Below, piece by piece: positions 10,077-18,541 of a DNA stretch of 50,796 bases (positions within the stretch are counted from its first letter, which is position 1; every line of letters begins with the position of its first letter). The stretch comes from an uncultured Clostridia bacterium. Lineage in GTDB: Bacteria; Bacillota; Clostridia; Christensenellales; Borkfalkiaceae. The stretch spans positions 1-50,796 of the forward strand of contig CALVUC010000009.1 in NCBI GenBank assembly GCA_944363395.1, in the 5' to 3' direction. The notes beneath the pieces are model-generated. The model was not told where the DNA came from. It was given only the letters and a program-made list of their open reading frames with translations, and did no database searches. The translations under genes were made by a program, and so were the position numbers.

Positions 10077-11330
10077 ATGATGACCATGACGCAAAAGATC
10101 CTTGCCGCACACGCGGGGCTCCCCTCGGTGACGGAAGGGCAGCTCATCGAAGCGGAGCTGGACATGGTGCTCGCCAACGATATCACCGCGCCCGTCGCCA
10201 TCCGCGAAATGGAGCGGGTCGGCGGTCACGTCAGATACAGGGACAGGGTCGCGCTGGTCATGGACCACTTTACGCCCAACAAGGACATCAAGGCGGCGTG
10301 CCAGGTCAAATATACGCGCGAATTTGCCGCCCGCGAACAGGTCGAACACTTCTTCGACGTCGGGCAGATGGGCATCGAGCACGCGCTGCTGCCCGAACAG
10401 GGACTGGTCGGCGCGGGCGACTGCGTCATCGGCGCGGACTCCCACACCTGTACCTACGGCGCGCTGGGCGCCTTTTCAACGGGCGTCGGCTCCACCGACC
10501 TCGCCGCGGGCATGATGACCGCGAAATGCTGGTTCAAAGTGCCTGCCGCCCTGCGCTTTGTGTTAAAGGGCGCCCTTCCCCCCTTTGTGACGGGCAAAGA
10601 CCTCATCCTGCACATCATCGGCATGATCGGCGTGGACGGCGCGCTCTACAAGAGCATGGAATTTACGGGCGAGGGCGTCGCTTCCCTCTCGATGGACGAC
10701 CGCTTCACCGTGTGCAACATGGCGATCGAAGCGGGCGCGAAGAACGGCATCTTCCCCGTCGATGAACGGGCGCTCGCCTATATGAAGGACCGCTTTTCCC
10801 GCCCCGTCAGGATCTTTGAGGCGGACGCGGACGCAAAGTATGAGGCGACGTACGAGATCGACCTCTCCAAGCTGCAGCCCACCGTCGCCTTCCCCCACCT
10901 GCCCGAGAACACCAGAACGGCGTGGGAGGACATCCCCGTCGATCAGGCGGTCATCGGCTCCTGCACCAACGGGCGCATCTCCGATCTGCGGCAGGCGGCA
11001 GAGGTCCTGAAGGGCCGCAAGGTCGCGAAAAACGTGCGTTGCATCGTCATCCCCGCGACGCAGGAAGTCTACCTGCAGGCGATGCGCGAGGGGCTTTTGG
11101 AGATCTTTGTGCGCGCGGGCGCCGTGGTCTCCACGCCGACGTGCGGACCCTGCCTGGGCGGACACATGGGCATCCTTGCCGAACACGAGCGGTGCGTCTC
11201 GACGACCAACCGCAACTTTGTGGGACGCATGGGACACACGACGAGCGAGGTCTACCTCGCCTCCCCCTATACGGCGGCGGCGAGCGCGGTCCTCGGCAGA
11301 CTTGCCACGGCGGCGGAGGTCATGAAATGA
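10077..11330 (+). CDS. leuC: 3-isopropylmalate dehydratase, large subunit LeuC
   Basis: Aconitase-family [4Fe-4S] enzyme that isomerises 2- to 3-isopropylmalate in leucine synthesis. The start is put at 10077, nine nt after AAGGAG (10062-10067); the next codon is also ATG and a third lies at 10086. The 417 residues match the short bacterial/archaeal LeuC type. Cluster cysteines are in IGSCTNGR and [10 protein letters not shown]; the substrate motif [13 protein letters not shown] is present. It overlaps leuD by ATGA. The first pathway enzyme, leuA, is not in the window. Confidence 0.96.
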   Translation: MMTMTQKILAAHAGLPSVTEGQLIEAELDMVLANDITAPVAIREMERVGGHVRYRDRVALVMDHFTPNKDIKAACQVKYTREFAAREQVEHFFDVGQMGIEHALLPEQGLVGAGDCVIGADSHTCTYGALGAFSTGVGSTDLAAGMMTAKCWFKVPAALRFVLKGALPPFVTGKDLILHIIGMIGVDGALYKSMEFTGEGVASLSMDDRFTVCNMAIEAGAKNGIFPVDERALAYMKDRFSRPVRIFEADADAKYEATYEIDLSKLQPTVAFPHLPENTRTAWEDIPVDQAVIGSCTNGRISDLRQAAEVLKGRKVAKNVRCIVIPATQEVYLQAMREGLLEIFVRAGAVVSTPTCGPCLGGHMGILAEHERCVSTTNRNFVGRMGHTTSEVYLASPYTAAASAVLGRLATAAEVMK

Positions 11331-11809
11331 TCGTAAAAGGAAAGGTCCACAGGTATGCGAGCGACGTCGATACCGACGTCATCATCCCCGCGCGCTATCT
11401 GAATACTTCGAGCGCCGAAGAACTCGCCGCCCACTGCATGGAGGACATCGATCCCGATTTTGTAAAGAAGGTGCAGAAGGGAGACATCATCGTTGCCGAG
11501 GACAACTTCGGCTGCGGCTCCTCGCGCGAGCACGCGCCCCTCGCCATCAAGGCGAGCGGCGTCTCGCTGGTCATCGCCAACACCTTCGCGCGCATCTTCT
11601 ACCGCAACGCCATCAACATCGGGCTGCCCATCCTCGAATGCCCCGCGGCGGTCAGGGCGATCAAGGCGGGGGACGTCGTCTCCTGCGATCTTGCAAAGGG
11701 CGTCATCCGCAACGAGACGACGGGCGAGACCTTCACGGCGCAGCCCTTCCCGCCCTTCATCCAAAACATCATCGACGCGGGCGGTCTGCTCGCCTCGCTG
11801 CAAAAATGA
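11327..11809 (+). CDS. leuD: 3-isopropylmalate dehydratase, small subunit LeuD
   Basis: Swivelling-domain partner of LeuC. The 160 residues include [13 protein letters not shown] near the N-terminus and the signature [10 protein letters not shown] near residue 65. The start comes from the 4-nt ATGA overlap with leuC; a longer in-frame reading from 10922 lies inside leuC and is spurious. It also overlaps the next gene by ATGA. Confidence 0.96.
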   Translation: MIVKGKVHRYASDVDTDVIIPARYLNTSSAEELAAHCMEDIDPDFVKKVQKGDIIVAEDNFGCGSSREHAPLAIKASGVSLVIANTFARIFYRNAINIGLPILECPAAVRAIKAGDVVSCDLAKGVIRNETTGETFTAQPFPPFIQNIIDAGGLLASLQK

Positions 11810-12378
11810 AGCGCTTCCCCCTGCTCGCCGTCATCGAAGCGGTGCTCGCCGCCGCCTGTCTCGTCAGCATTGCGTTCGCCATCCGGACGCCCTCGGAGGG
11901 CGTGCGCATCGGGCTTGCCTTTACGGCGGTCGTTGCGGGCGGCGCCGCGCTCGTTTTTTTGTTCGTACGGCGCTCGCACTTCGCGAAGGAAGTGTCGCGC
12001 AAAGAACAAAAGCGCTCCGCAATGCTCAGGCACCTCCTCTTCTCGGAGGAGATCGGGACCGTCCTGCTCGTCTACACGGGCAGCAAAAAACGCATTTGCG
12101 ATCCCCTGCCCAAGGACAAGTTCTTTGTGCAGATGTACCGCACAAAGGATGCGGACGCCGTACTCACGCACGAGGCGCGGGAGAACACCGCGGACGAGGA
12201 GCACCTTGCCTTTGAGAAGGCGTACGTCGTCCCCGATCTGTACGCCGCGGCGCTCGACGAGCTCACGGCGCTGACGGGCAAGACCATCCTCATGGACCAA
12301 GAACTCTATGAAGCCGCCGCCGCGCCCCGCTACGCCCGCCTTACGGAACGCAACACCGTGCTTGCGCTCGGCGGCTGA
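11806..12378 (+). CDS. Two-helix membrane protein inside the leu operon, function unknown
   Basis: Not a recognised family. The 190 residues hold two predicted membrane helices (about 5-26 and 35-55), a basic stretch ([16 protein letters not shown]) and a soluble C-terminal part (about 75-190) that by the positive-inside rule should face the cytoplasm. It overlaps leuD by ATGA and precedes leuB by 60 nt, so it is co-expressed with leucine enzymes. It could be an unrelated passenger or a small-molecule/membrane partner; nothing in the sequence decides. Confidence 0.8.
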   Translation: MKRFPLLAVIEAVLAAACLVSIAFAIRTPSEGVRIGLAFTAVVAGGAALVFLFVRRSHFAKEVSRKEQKRSAMLRHLLFSEEIGTVLLVYTGSKKRICDPLPKDKFFVQMYRTKDADAVLTHEARENTADEEHLAFEKAYVVPDLYAAALDELTALTGKTILMDQELYEAAAAPRYARLTERNTVLALGG

Positions 12379-12438
12379 GCCGCCCCGTCCCTATCAAAGG
12401 GCACCCGCTCCAACGGGCGCGGCGGGAAAGGAGATACC

Positions 12439-13527
12439 ATGCAAAAACACATCGTCATTTTACCCGGGGACGGCATCGGACCCGAGATCACCGACGGCGC
12501 GGTCGCCGTTTTGAAGACCGTTGCCCAAAAATTTGACCACACCTTCGATTTTACCTACCTCCCCATCGGGCTGAGCGCGCTGGACGCGGCGGGCGATCCG
12601 CTGCCGCAGTCCACCGTCGACGGCTGTCTTGCCGCCGATTCCGTGCTGCTGGGCGCGGTGGGCGGCGCGGTGAACGACCCCAAATACAACGCCCTTCCCT
12701 CCGAAAAACGTCCCGAGACGGGACTGTTGAAGATCCGCAAGGCGATGGGCGTCTACTCCAATATCCGTCCCGCCAAACTGTGGCGCGCGCTCGCGGACGC
12801 CTCTCCCCTCAAGCGGGAACTCGTGGCGGACGGCATCGAGATCGTCGTCGTAAGGGAGTTGACGGGCGGCATCTACTTCGGCGAGCGCGGAAGGTATGAG
12901 GACGCGGCGCTCGGCGAGACGGCGTGGGACACCGAAAAATACGCCGTCAAAGAGATCGAACGCATCACGCGCATCGCCTGCGAACTCGCCATGAAGCGCA
13001 AAAAACGCATCATCTCGGTGGATAAGGCGAACGTGCTCGAATCTTCCCGCCTGTGGCGAGAGACGGTACACGCCTACGCGGCGGCGCACTATCCCGAAGT
13101 CACCGTCACCGATATGCTCGTCGACAACGCGGCGATGCAGATCGTCAAAGATCCCGCGCAGTTCGATATCCTCCTGACTTCCAATATGTTCGGGGACATC
13201 CTCTCGGACGAGGCGGCGCAGGTGACGGGCTCCATCGGGATGCTCGCCTCCTCCTCTCTCGGCGACACGGCGTGCGGATTGTACGAGCCCATCCACGGCT
13301 CCGCGCCCGACATCGCGGGGCAGGACGTCGCCAACCCCATCGCGACCATTCTTGCGGCAGCGATGATGCTGCGCGATTCCTTCGGCATGGACCAGGAGTG
13401 CGCCGCGGTCGAAAACGCCGTGGGCGCGGTGCTGGACGAGGGATACCGCACGGCGGATATCTACTCGGAGGGCTGCAAAAAGGTGGGCTGCAGGGAGATG
13501 GCGCGCCTCATTGCGGCGCACATCTGA
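12439..13527 (+). CDS. leuB: 3-isopropylmalate dehydrogenase LeuB
   Basis: NAD-dependent oxidative decarboxylase that makes 2-oxoisocaproate, the keto acid of leucine. The 362 residues are full length, with GDGIGPEI at the N-terminus, RELTGGIYFGERG near 138 and the substrate/metal site VDNAAMQIV...NMFGDILSDEAAQ followed by GSAPDIAGQDVANP. The ATG follows GGAAAGGAG at 12426-12434. It is the last leu gene before a strong terminator. Confidence 0.97.
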   Translation: MQKHIVILPGDGIGPEITDGAVAVLKTVAQKFDHTFDFTYLPIGLSALDAAGDPLPQSTVDGCLAADSVLLGAVGGAVNDPKYNALPSEKRPETGLLKIRKAMGVYSNIRPAKLWRALADASPLKRELVADGIEIVVVRELTGGIYFGERGRYEDAALGETAWDTEKYAVKEIERITRIACELAMKRKKRIISVDKANVLESSRLWRETVHAYAAAHYPEVTVTDMLVDNAAMQIVKDPAQFDILLTSNMFGDILSDEAAQVTGSIGMLASSSLGDTACGLYEPIHGSAPDIAGQDVANPIATILAAAMMLRDSFGMDQECAAVENAVGAVLDEGYRTADIYSEGCKKVGCREMARLIAAHI

Positions 13528-13532
13528 CGATG

Positions 13533-13563
13533 AAAAGCGCGGGCGGCTGCCCGTGCTTTTTGT
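13533..13563 (+). terminator. leu operon terminator
   Basis: A 12-bp stem (13533-13544 with 13549-13560, one G-U pair), loop GGCT and a TTTTTGTTTT tail, beginning 6 nt after the leuB stop. Confidence 0.92.
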
Positions 13564-13568
13564 TTTGA

Positions 13569-13597
13569 TTGACAGCGCGCCGCAAACGGGGTATAAT
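13569..13597 (+). promoter_or_regulatory. Consensus promoter of the YggS-type gene
   Basis: TTGACA 13569-13574, 17 bp, TATAAT 13592-13597. The predicted transcript starts near 13604, only about 12 nt before the ATG at 13616. The leader is therefore very short: AAGGA at 13609-13613 sits 2 nt from the ATG, and GGAG at 13603-13606 is 9 nt away. Confidence 0.88.
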
Positions 13598-13615
13598 ACA
13601 GGCGGAGCAAAGGAC

Positions 13616-14290
13616 ATGAGCATTTCCGAAAACGTAACGACTTATTTACAGGAGCTGTCGGCGGGCAACTGCTTTCATGAAGCGGTCACGCTCGTCGCTG
13701 CGACAAAGACGCGCACCGCGGAGGAGATCAACGAGGCGATCCGGGCGGGCATTACGGACATCGGCGAGAACAAGGTACAGGAATTCCGCGACAAATACGA
13801 CCTTGTCGAGGGCGCGAACCGCCACTTTATCGGTCACTTACAGACCAACAAAGTGAAATACCTCATCGGCAGGACCTGCCTCATCCACTCGCTCGACCGG
13901 GACGAACTCGCCGCGGAGATCTCGCGGCGTTCGCAGCGGGCGGGACTGACGACCGACGTCCTGATCGAAGTCAACATCGGCAGCGAGCTCTCCAAGAGCG
14001 GCTACTCGCTTGCCGAAGCGGACGCGGCATACGCGCGCCTCAGAGAGGTACCCGGCATCCGCATCCGCGGCTTTATGGCGATGCTGCCCAACGCGCGGGA
14101 CGAGGCGCTGCTCTCCTCTCTTGCGGACGAGATGCGCGCCCTCTACGACCGCACCAGAGAGAAGGACGAAAACATCGTCCATCTTTCCATGGGCATGAGC
14201 GGCGACTGGCGGCTGTGCGTCGCACACGGCTCCAACATGGTCCGCATCGGCACGGCGCTGTTCGGCGAACGGCACTACCCCGCGCCGTAA
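13616..14290 (+). CDS. yggS: YggS/YlmE-type pyridoxal phosphate homeostasis protein
   Basis: Fold-type III PLP-binding protein that buffers vitamin B6 and affects amino/keto acid balance; it has no confirmed catalytic reaction. The 224 residues include the PLP lysine in LVAATKTR near residue 25, IGENKVQEFRDK, HFIGHLQTNKVKYLIG, GFMAMLP and LSMGMSGDW near the C-terminus. The start at 13616 fits the promoter and family length. It lies 11 nt before the phospholipase-like gene, probably in one operon. Confidence 0.94.
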   Translation: MSISENVTTYLQELSAGNCFHEAVTLVAATKTRTAEEINEAIRAGITDIGENKVQEFRDKYDLVEGANRHFIGHLQTNKVKYLIGRTCLIHSLDRDELAAEISRRSQRAGLTTDVLIEVNIGSELSKSGYSLAEADAAYARLREVPGIRIRGFMAMLPNARDEALLSSLADEMRALYDRTREKDENIVHLSMGMSGDWRLCVAHGSNMVRIGTALFGERHYPAP

Positions 14291-14300
14291 AGGAGAAACG

Positions 14301-15179
14301 ATGCCTTCATCCATCACACATTGGCTCATCGCACGGGAGGCGCAAAAGCAACTCCCCGCGGAGGTCGCGTCCGTGCTCTCCGCCGCGCCCGAGACCTTCT
14401 TTCTGGGCGCGCAGGGCGGGGATATGTTCTTCTTCGCCAAGAGTTCAAACCGCGCGGAGGGAAACCTCGGCAAATACCTGCACCGCAACAAGGTCTATGA
14501 ACTCTTTTGTTCCTTCGTTGAGAGCGTGCGCGCCCTTCCCGAAGGACAGAGAGCGCACGCCCTCGCCTATTGTCTCGGCTATGCGGCGCACTACTGCACG
14601 GACGTCGCCTTTCACCCCTTTGTCTACCGCTATCTGGAGCAGAACAACAAGGCGAAGCGGGTGCATCAACGGCTGGAAAACGACTGGGACGTCTACTTCG
14701 CGCGCAAGATCGAGGGGCGGGAAGCGGAGCGCTATCCCTTCCCCGACCTGAAGGTCTGCGACGAGGAAGCGCTGCTCGCGGTGTGGCGGCACGCCACGCG
14801 GGCGCTCTCCCGCACGGAAATGACGCGCGCCGTCCTGCACGGCGGCATCCGCAATTTTGCCGCCTATCTCGCCTTTTTCCACGGCGGCTGTTATGCCGCG
14901 CAAAAGGGCTGGGCGGGGTTTGACAAGCTCTTTCATGCACATCTCCTGTCCTGCCTCTATCCGCGCTCCGAGCCCGATCCCGACGTCATTTCGGGCGAAG
15001 TCTTTGAACGGGCGGCGAACGCGGGCGGCGAACGCGCCGCAAGCGCGGACGACCTGTTCGCGCGCGCCGTGGACGAGAGCGCAGAACATATCGGGCTCTT
15101 ATACGACGCGGTACAGGGCGCGCCGCTCAAAAAAGAGCTGTTCGACCGGCACCTTCTCACGGGCGAACACATCGCCTGA
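14301..15179 (+). CDS. Zinc-dependent phospholipase C-like protein
   Basis: The 292 residues resemble the zinc-dependent PLC/S1-P1 family found in Firmicutes. Potential zinc ligands are H7 in SSITHWLIA, the LGAQGGD loop, H in KYLHRNKVY, and H/D in YAAHYCTDVAFHPFVY near residues 95-112. No signal peptide is visible, so unlike secreted toxins it is probably cytoplasmic; the true substrate is unknown. The ATG follows AAAGGAG. Identification is at family level only. Confidence 0.8.
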   Translation: MPSSITHWLIAREAQKQLPAEVASVLSAAPETFFLGAQGGDMFFFAKSSNRAEGNLGKYLHRNKVYELFCSFVESVRALPEGQRAHALAYCLGYAAHYCTDVAFHPFVYRYLEQNNKAKRVHQRLENDWDVYFARKIEGREAERYPFPDLKVCDEEALLAVWRHATRALSRTEMTRAVLHGGIRNFAAYLAFFHGGCYAAQKGWAGFDKLFHAHLLSCLYPRSEPDPDVISGEVFERAANAGGERAASADDLFARAVDESAEHIGLLYDAVQGAPLKKELFDRHLLTGEHIA

Positions 15180-15186
15180 GAATGCG

Positions 15187-15216
15187 AAAAAACAGACCGC
15201 GTGGTCTGTTTTTTTT
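15187..15216 (+). terminator. Terminator after the phospholipase-like gene
   Basis: AAAAAACAGACC, loop GCGT, GGTCTGTTTTTTTT. The A and T arms also make it usable from the minus strand. Confidence 0.92.
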
Positions 15217-15308
15217 CATAGCGTATCCGATTTTTCGTACCAAATGCCCGCAAAGAAGAAAACCGAATGCAGAGCCGCAGTCTCGCCGCGGCGGCGTTTT
15301 CTCTCAAC

Positions 15309-15349
15309 TCACGGAATTTTTACGAGCCTTTGCTCGCAAAAATTCGTGA
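15309..15349. repeat. Imperfect 18-bp hairpin after the ferritin-like gene
   Basis: TCACG-AATTTTT-CGAGC pairs with GCTCG-AAAAATT-CGTGA with two mismatches and a CTTT loop. It stands in the 230-bp convergent gap and may end transcription of the minus-strand gene. Nothing else was recognised between 15217 and 15409. Confidence 0.5.
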
Positions 15350-15409
15350 ACCTTTCCCTCACGACTTTTTCTTTCGTCAGTTCGCGGAAAAAAGTGTGAA
15401 CAAGCTATT

Positions 15410-16657
15410 TCACGCCCCCTTCACCCTTCCCGTATCGGTGTTGTCGCGGCGGCGGTCGGCAAGGGCGCGGACAGGGTGTTCCTTGTCCTGCAAGCGGTAA
15501 TCCTGCCCGAGATGCGCGATCGCCTTTTCGATGACGGTATGCGAACCTGCCGCCTCGATGCTGCCGTGGATGCGCGCATTGTAGGCAAAGTAACGGAAGC
15601 TGTCGGGCAGTTTGTCCAGCTCCTCGAACCCCTCTTCGACGCCCGTCAGCCGCACCGACTTCAATACCCCGCGGATATACTCCTTCTGCGAACGGAACCG
15701 GAGCAATTCGGGGAACTCGCCCCCTTCGGGCAGTACCTGCTGCCATACCTTGCCGCCGTAGGTACGCAGAAGTTCCGCCGCCTCGTGCAGATGCGCGACC
15801 TCTTCCTCAAAGTGCATCTCCCAGATCTTTTTGATGCGCGCGTCCGTCTCGTCCTCATAGCAGGAATAGTAGAGATAGCATTCGGTGTACTCGTTCATGA
15901 GAAGGCGCTCCCAATCGGTCATGCAGGGGTCTTTGAGACAGCCGTATCCCGTGACGTGCTGCTCTTCGATCATGGCGATCTCGTTATAGAGCTGTCTTCC
16001 GAGGGGCGAAACGTAGAGATTGGCGACGTTCATATAGAAGTTCATCGTCTGCTGTTCCGCCGCCGTGATGATGTTGACGGCAAGCTTGGTCTTGAGGTCG
16101 TTCAGGTACCCGTTGAGATAAAAGTTGACGTCGTCGTAGGGGTGACGGTATTCGGCGACGGTGGGACGTCCGGGCATGATCTCGGTATAGTCGCCGACGA
16201 GGCGGGCGGGATCGCCGTTCTTTTCCAGTTCCATGAGATCGGCATAGCGGTAGAGATGGTCGAAGTCCTCCAAAAGGGCGAAATCGAGCTGCTGTTTGAC
16301 GTAGGAATTTTTCTCGGCGGCGGCGAGGTTTGCCGTGAGGTCGACGGCAAGCTGCTCGTAACCGATGGTGTGTTCCAGAATGGTCTCGTCCGCAGGCTTT
16401 AATGAGGCGACGCGCTTTTGCTGGAGCTGCTCGCCGCGGCGCAGCCAGGCAAGACGGCGGCGCACATCGTTGTTGGGGCATTGCCGCGTGACGGCGTGTC
16501 CGCAGCGCACCGATTCAAATTCGGTGCCGGACATCAGGATAACGCGCAGCCGCGTATAGGGATCGACGCTCTGCTTGTCATAGGGTTTGACGAGCACCTT
16601 CTTCCAGTCTGTAAAAATCTTGTCCGCTTTCTGCGGCTTCAGATCAAACGGGTTCAT
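15410..16657 (-). CDS. Large ferritin-like diiron protein, uncharacterised
   Basis: The 415 residues are mostly helical. Carboxylate/histidine pairs in ferritin-like spacing are visible: LEDFDHLYRYADL near 130, MIEEQHVTGYG near 228, ECYLYYSCYEDE near 255-270 and EEEVAHLHEAAELL near 283. This suggests a diiron four-helix bundle between N- and C-terminal extensions. No signal or membrane helix is seen. The ATG follows AAGGAGGAAGAT. It is monocistronic and divergent from mtnN. Function (oxidase, peroxide defence or iron storage) is not decided by the sequence. Confidence 0.75.
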   Translation of the reverse strand: MNPFDLKPQKADKIFTDWKKVLVKPYDKQSVDPYTRLRVILMSGTEFESVRCGHAVTRQCPNNDVRRRLAWLRRGEQLQQKRVASLKPADETILEHTIGYEQLAVDLTANLAAAEKNSYVKQQLDFALLEDFDHLYRYADLMELEKNGDPARLVGDYTEIMPGRPTVAEYRHPYDDVNFYLNGYLNDLKTKLAVNIITAAEQQTMNFYMNVANLYVSPLGRQLYNEIAMIEEQHVTGYGCLKDPCMTDWERLLMNEYTECYLYYSCYEDETDARIKKIWEMHFEEEVAHLHEAAELLRTYGGKVWQQVLPEGGEFPELLRFRSQKEYIRGVLKSVRLTGVEEGFEELDKLPDSFRYFAYNARIHGSIEAAGSHTVIEKAIAHLGQDYRLQDKEHPVRALADRRRDNTDTGRVKGA

Positions 16658-16712
16658 ATCTTCCTCCTTGCGGCTTTTTATTGCCGAACGGCGAAAAAAG
16701 CATACGATACCA

Positions 16713-16741
16713 TTGCAAAACGGGGAAAAAATTGTTATAAT
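16713..16741 (+). promoter_or_regulatory. mtnN-luxS operon promoter
   Basis: TTGCAA 16713-16718, 17 bp, TATAAT 16736-16741, then AAGGAGC before the ATG at 16771. Confidence 0.83.
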
Positions 16742-16770
16742 TGATGCAGAACACCAAAAAGGAGCAAGCT

Positions 16771-17427
16771 ATGATCGGAGCAGTCATTGCGCTGGATTCG
16801 GAGGCGAACGCCCTCCTCGACCAAATGGAAGTGGAAAACATCTCGACCTTCTGCGGCAAACCCGTGTATATGGGAAAGGCATTCCAAAAGGACGTCCTGC
16901 TGTGCGTATGCGGCGTGGGAAAGGTAAACGCGGCGGCGGGAACGTGCGCCGTCCTCGCCAAGGGCGCGGACATCGTCCTCAACTTCGGCGTGGCGGGCGG
17001 ACTGTGCGACAAGACGCAGCTCACCGAAGTCTATCTCATCGATAAAGCCGTGCAGTACGACTTTGACATCACCCAGCTCGAAGGCGGCGAGATCGGCACG
17101 CTGGACGGCGAGACGGAGAACTTCCTTCCCCTCCTTCTCCCCGCCGCGCTCGACTTCCCCCGCCGCGCGCTCGGCACGGGCGACCGCTTCAACGACTCTC
17201 CCGCCGATCACGATCTTCTCCTCCGCCTCGGCGCGCACATCCGCGACATGGAGGGCGGCGCGATCGCCGAAGTGTGCAAGTACGCGGGCGTCCCCTGCGT
17301 CTCCGTCAAGGCGATCTCCGACGTCTATGGCGCGGGCAGCACGACCGAACAGTTTGAAAAAAACCTTGCGCGCGCCGCACTCAACCTGAAGGCGTATATG
17401 GGCGAGATCGTCGCCGCGCTCGGATGA
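16771..17427 (+). CDS. mtnN: 5'-methylthioadenosine/S-adenosylhomocysteine nucleosidase
   Basis: Hydrolyses SAH to S-ribosylhomocysteine and adenine, and MTA to methylthioribose; the first step of SAM recycling. The start is the ATG at 16771 after AAGGAGC; an in-frame ATG at 16741 lies in the -10 box. The 218 residues show MIGAVIALDSE, the GVGKVNAAAGT loop, NFGVAGGL, and DMEGGAIAEV near 175 with the substrate glutamate, plus the catalytic aspartate in AISDVYG. It overlaps luxS by ATGA, and its product is the LuxS substrate. Confidence 0.96.
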   Translation: MIGAVIALDSEANALLDQMEVENISTFCGKPVYMGKAFQKDVLLCVCGVGKVNAAAGTCAVLAKGADIVLNFGVAGGLCDKTQLTEVYLIDKAVQYDFDITQLEGGEIGTLDGETENFLPLLLPAALDFPRRALGTGDRFNDSPADHDLLLRLGAHIRDMEGGAIAEVCKYAGVPCVSVKAISDVYGAGSTTEQFEKNLARAALNLKAYMGEIVAALG

Positions 17428-17867
17428 CGGAGAAGGGCATGGAAAAGATCGCTTCCTTTTTGAAAGATCATGACGCGCTCGCCGTCGGACTGCACGCGCA
17501 GACGGACGCAAACCGCATCACGACCTTCGATCTGCGCATGAAAAAGCCCAACGCGGGCGACTATATCACGCCCAAAGCGCTGCACACGATCGAGCATCTG
17601 ATGGCGACCGTGCTGCGCAACAGCCGCGAAAAGGACAACATCGTCTACTTCGGTCCGATGGGCTGCCGCACGGGGTTCTATCTCCTGACGCTGCGCCTTA
17701 CTTACGAAGAAGTCCTCGCGCTCCTCAAAGAGTGCATCCCCGCGGCGCTCGCCCTTGACGAGATCCCCGGCTCCGGGCGCAGGGAATGCGGCAACTATCT
17801 CGAACACGATCTTTCCGGCGCGAAGCAAGAGCTCGCGGCATATCTTGCCGTTCTGGAGGCGCTATGA
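17424..17867 (+). CDS. luxS: S-ribosylhomocysteine lyase LuxS
   Basis: Splits S-ribosylhomocysteine into homocysteine and DPD, the precursor of autoinducer-2. The 147 residues contain the metal ligands H54 and H58 in HTIEHL and C122 in ECGNY, and the catalytic C81 in MGCRTGF; FDLRMKKPN is also conserved. The N-terminus is slightly shorter than in Bacillus. The ATGA overlaps on both sides (mtnN, ung) show a tight operon. Whether AI-2 is a signal here or only a by-product is unknown. Confidence 0.95.
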   Translation: MTEKGMEKIASFLKDHDALAVGLHAQTDANRITTFDLRMKKPNAGDYITPKALHTIEHLMATVLRNSREKDNIVYFGPMGCRTGFYLLTLRLTYEEVLALLKECIPAALALDEIPGSGRRECGNYLEHDLSGAKQELAAYLAVLEAL

Positions 17868-18532
17868 TCGATCTGGGCGACTGGAAGACGCCGCTCGCCC
17901 CCCTCTTTTCGGACGAGCGCTACAAACATATCCGCGCCTTCCTCATCGAGGAATACCGCAGCCATGTGGTCTACCCCGATATGTACGACATCTACAACTG
18001 CTTCCGCTATACCCCCTTCGCAAACGTCAAGGCGGTCCTGTTGGGGCAGGATCCCTATCACAACGAAGGGCAGGCGAACGGACTGTGCTTTTCGGTCAGG
18101 GAGGGCATCCCCAAACCGCCCTCGCTCGAGAATATGTTCAAGGAGCTGCAAGCCGACCTCGGCTTCCCGCCGCCCGCGTCGGGCGATCTCACCAAATGGG
18201 CAAAAGAGGGCGTACTGCTCCTCAACACCGCGCTCACGGTACGCGCCCATCAGGCGAATTCGCACGCGGGCTGCGGCTGGAGCTGGTTCACCGATGCCGT
18301 CATCTCCATCCTGAGCGAGCAGAAGGAGCACCTCGTGTTTCTCCTGTGGGGCGGCAACGCGCGCAGGAAGAAGGCGCTCATCGATGCGAGCAAACACTGC
18401 ATCCTGGAGTGCGCGCACCCCTCCCCGCTCTCGGCGTACAACGGCTTTTTCGGCTGCCGCCACTTCTCCAAGACCAACGCCTATCTCACGGCGCACGGCA
18501 TCGCTCCCATCGACTGGGACCTGAATGATTGA
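17864..18532 (+). CDS. ung: Uracil-DNA glycosylase
   Basis: Base-excision repair enzyme that removes uracil from DNA. The 222 residues carry the water-activating motif GQDPYHNEGQANGLCFS near 60, TVRAHQANSH near 127 and the DNA-inserting loop HPSPLSAYNGF near 186. The start is the ATG at 17864 within ATGA overlapping luxS; longer readings into luxS are spurious. Its place directly behind luxS has no obvious metabolic reason. Confidence 0.96.
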   Translation: MIDLGDWKTPLAPLFSDERYKHIRAFLIEEYRSHVVYPDMYDIYNCFRYTPFANVKAVLLGQDPYHNEGQANGLCFSVREGIPKPPSLENMFKELQADLGFPPPASGDLTKWAKEGVLLLNTALTVRAHQANSHAGCGWSWFTDAVISILSEQKEHLVFLLWGGNARRKKALIDASKHCILECAHPSPLSAYNGFFGCRHFSKTNAYLTAHGIAPIDWDLND

Positions 18533-18541
18533 GGCAAGATC

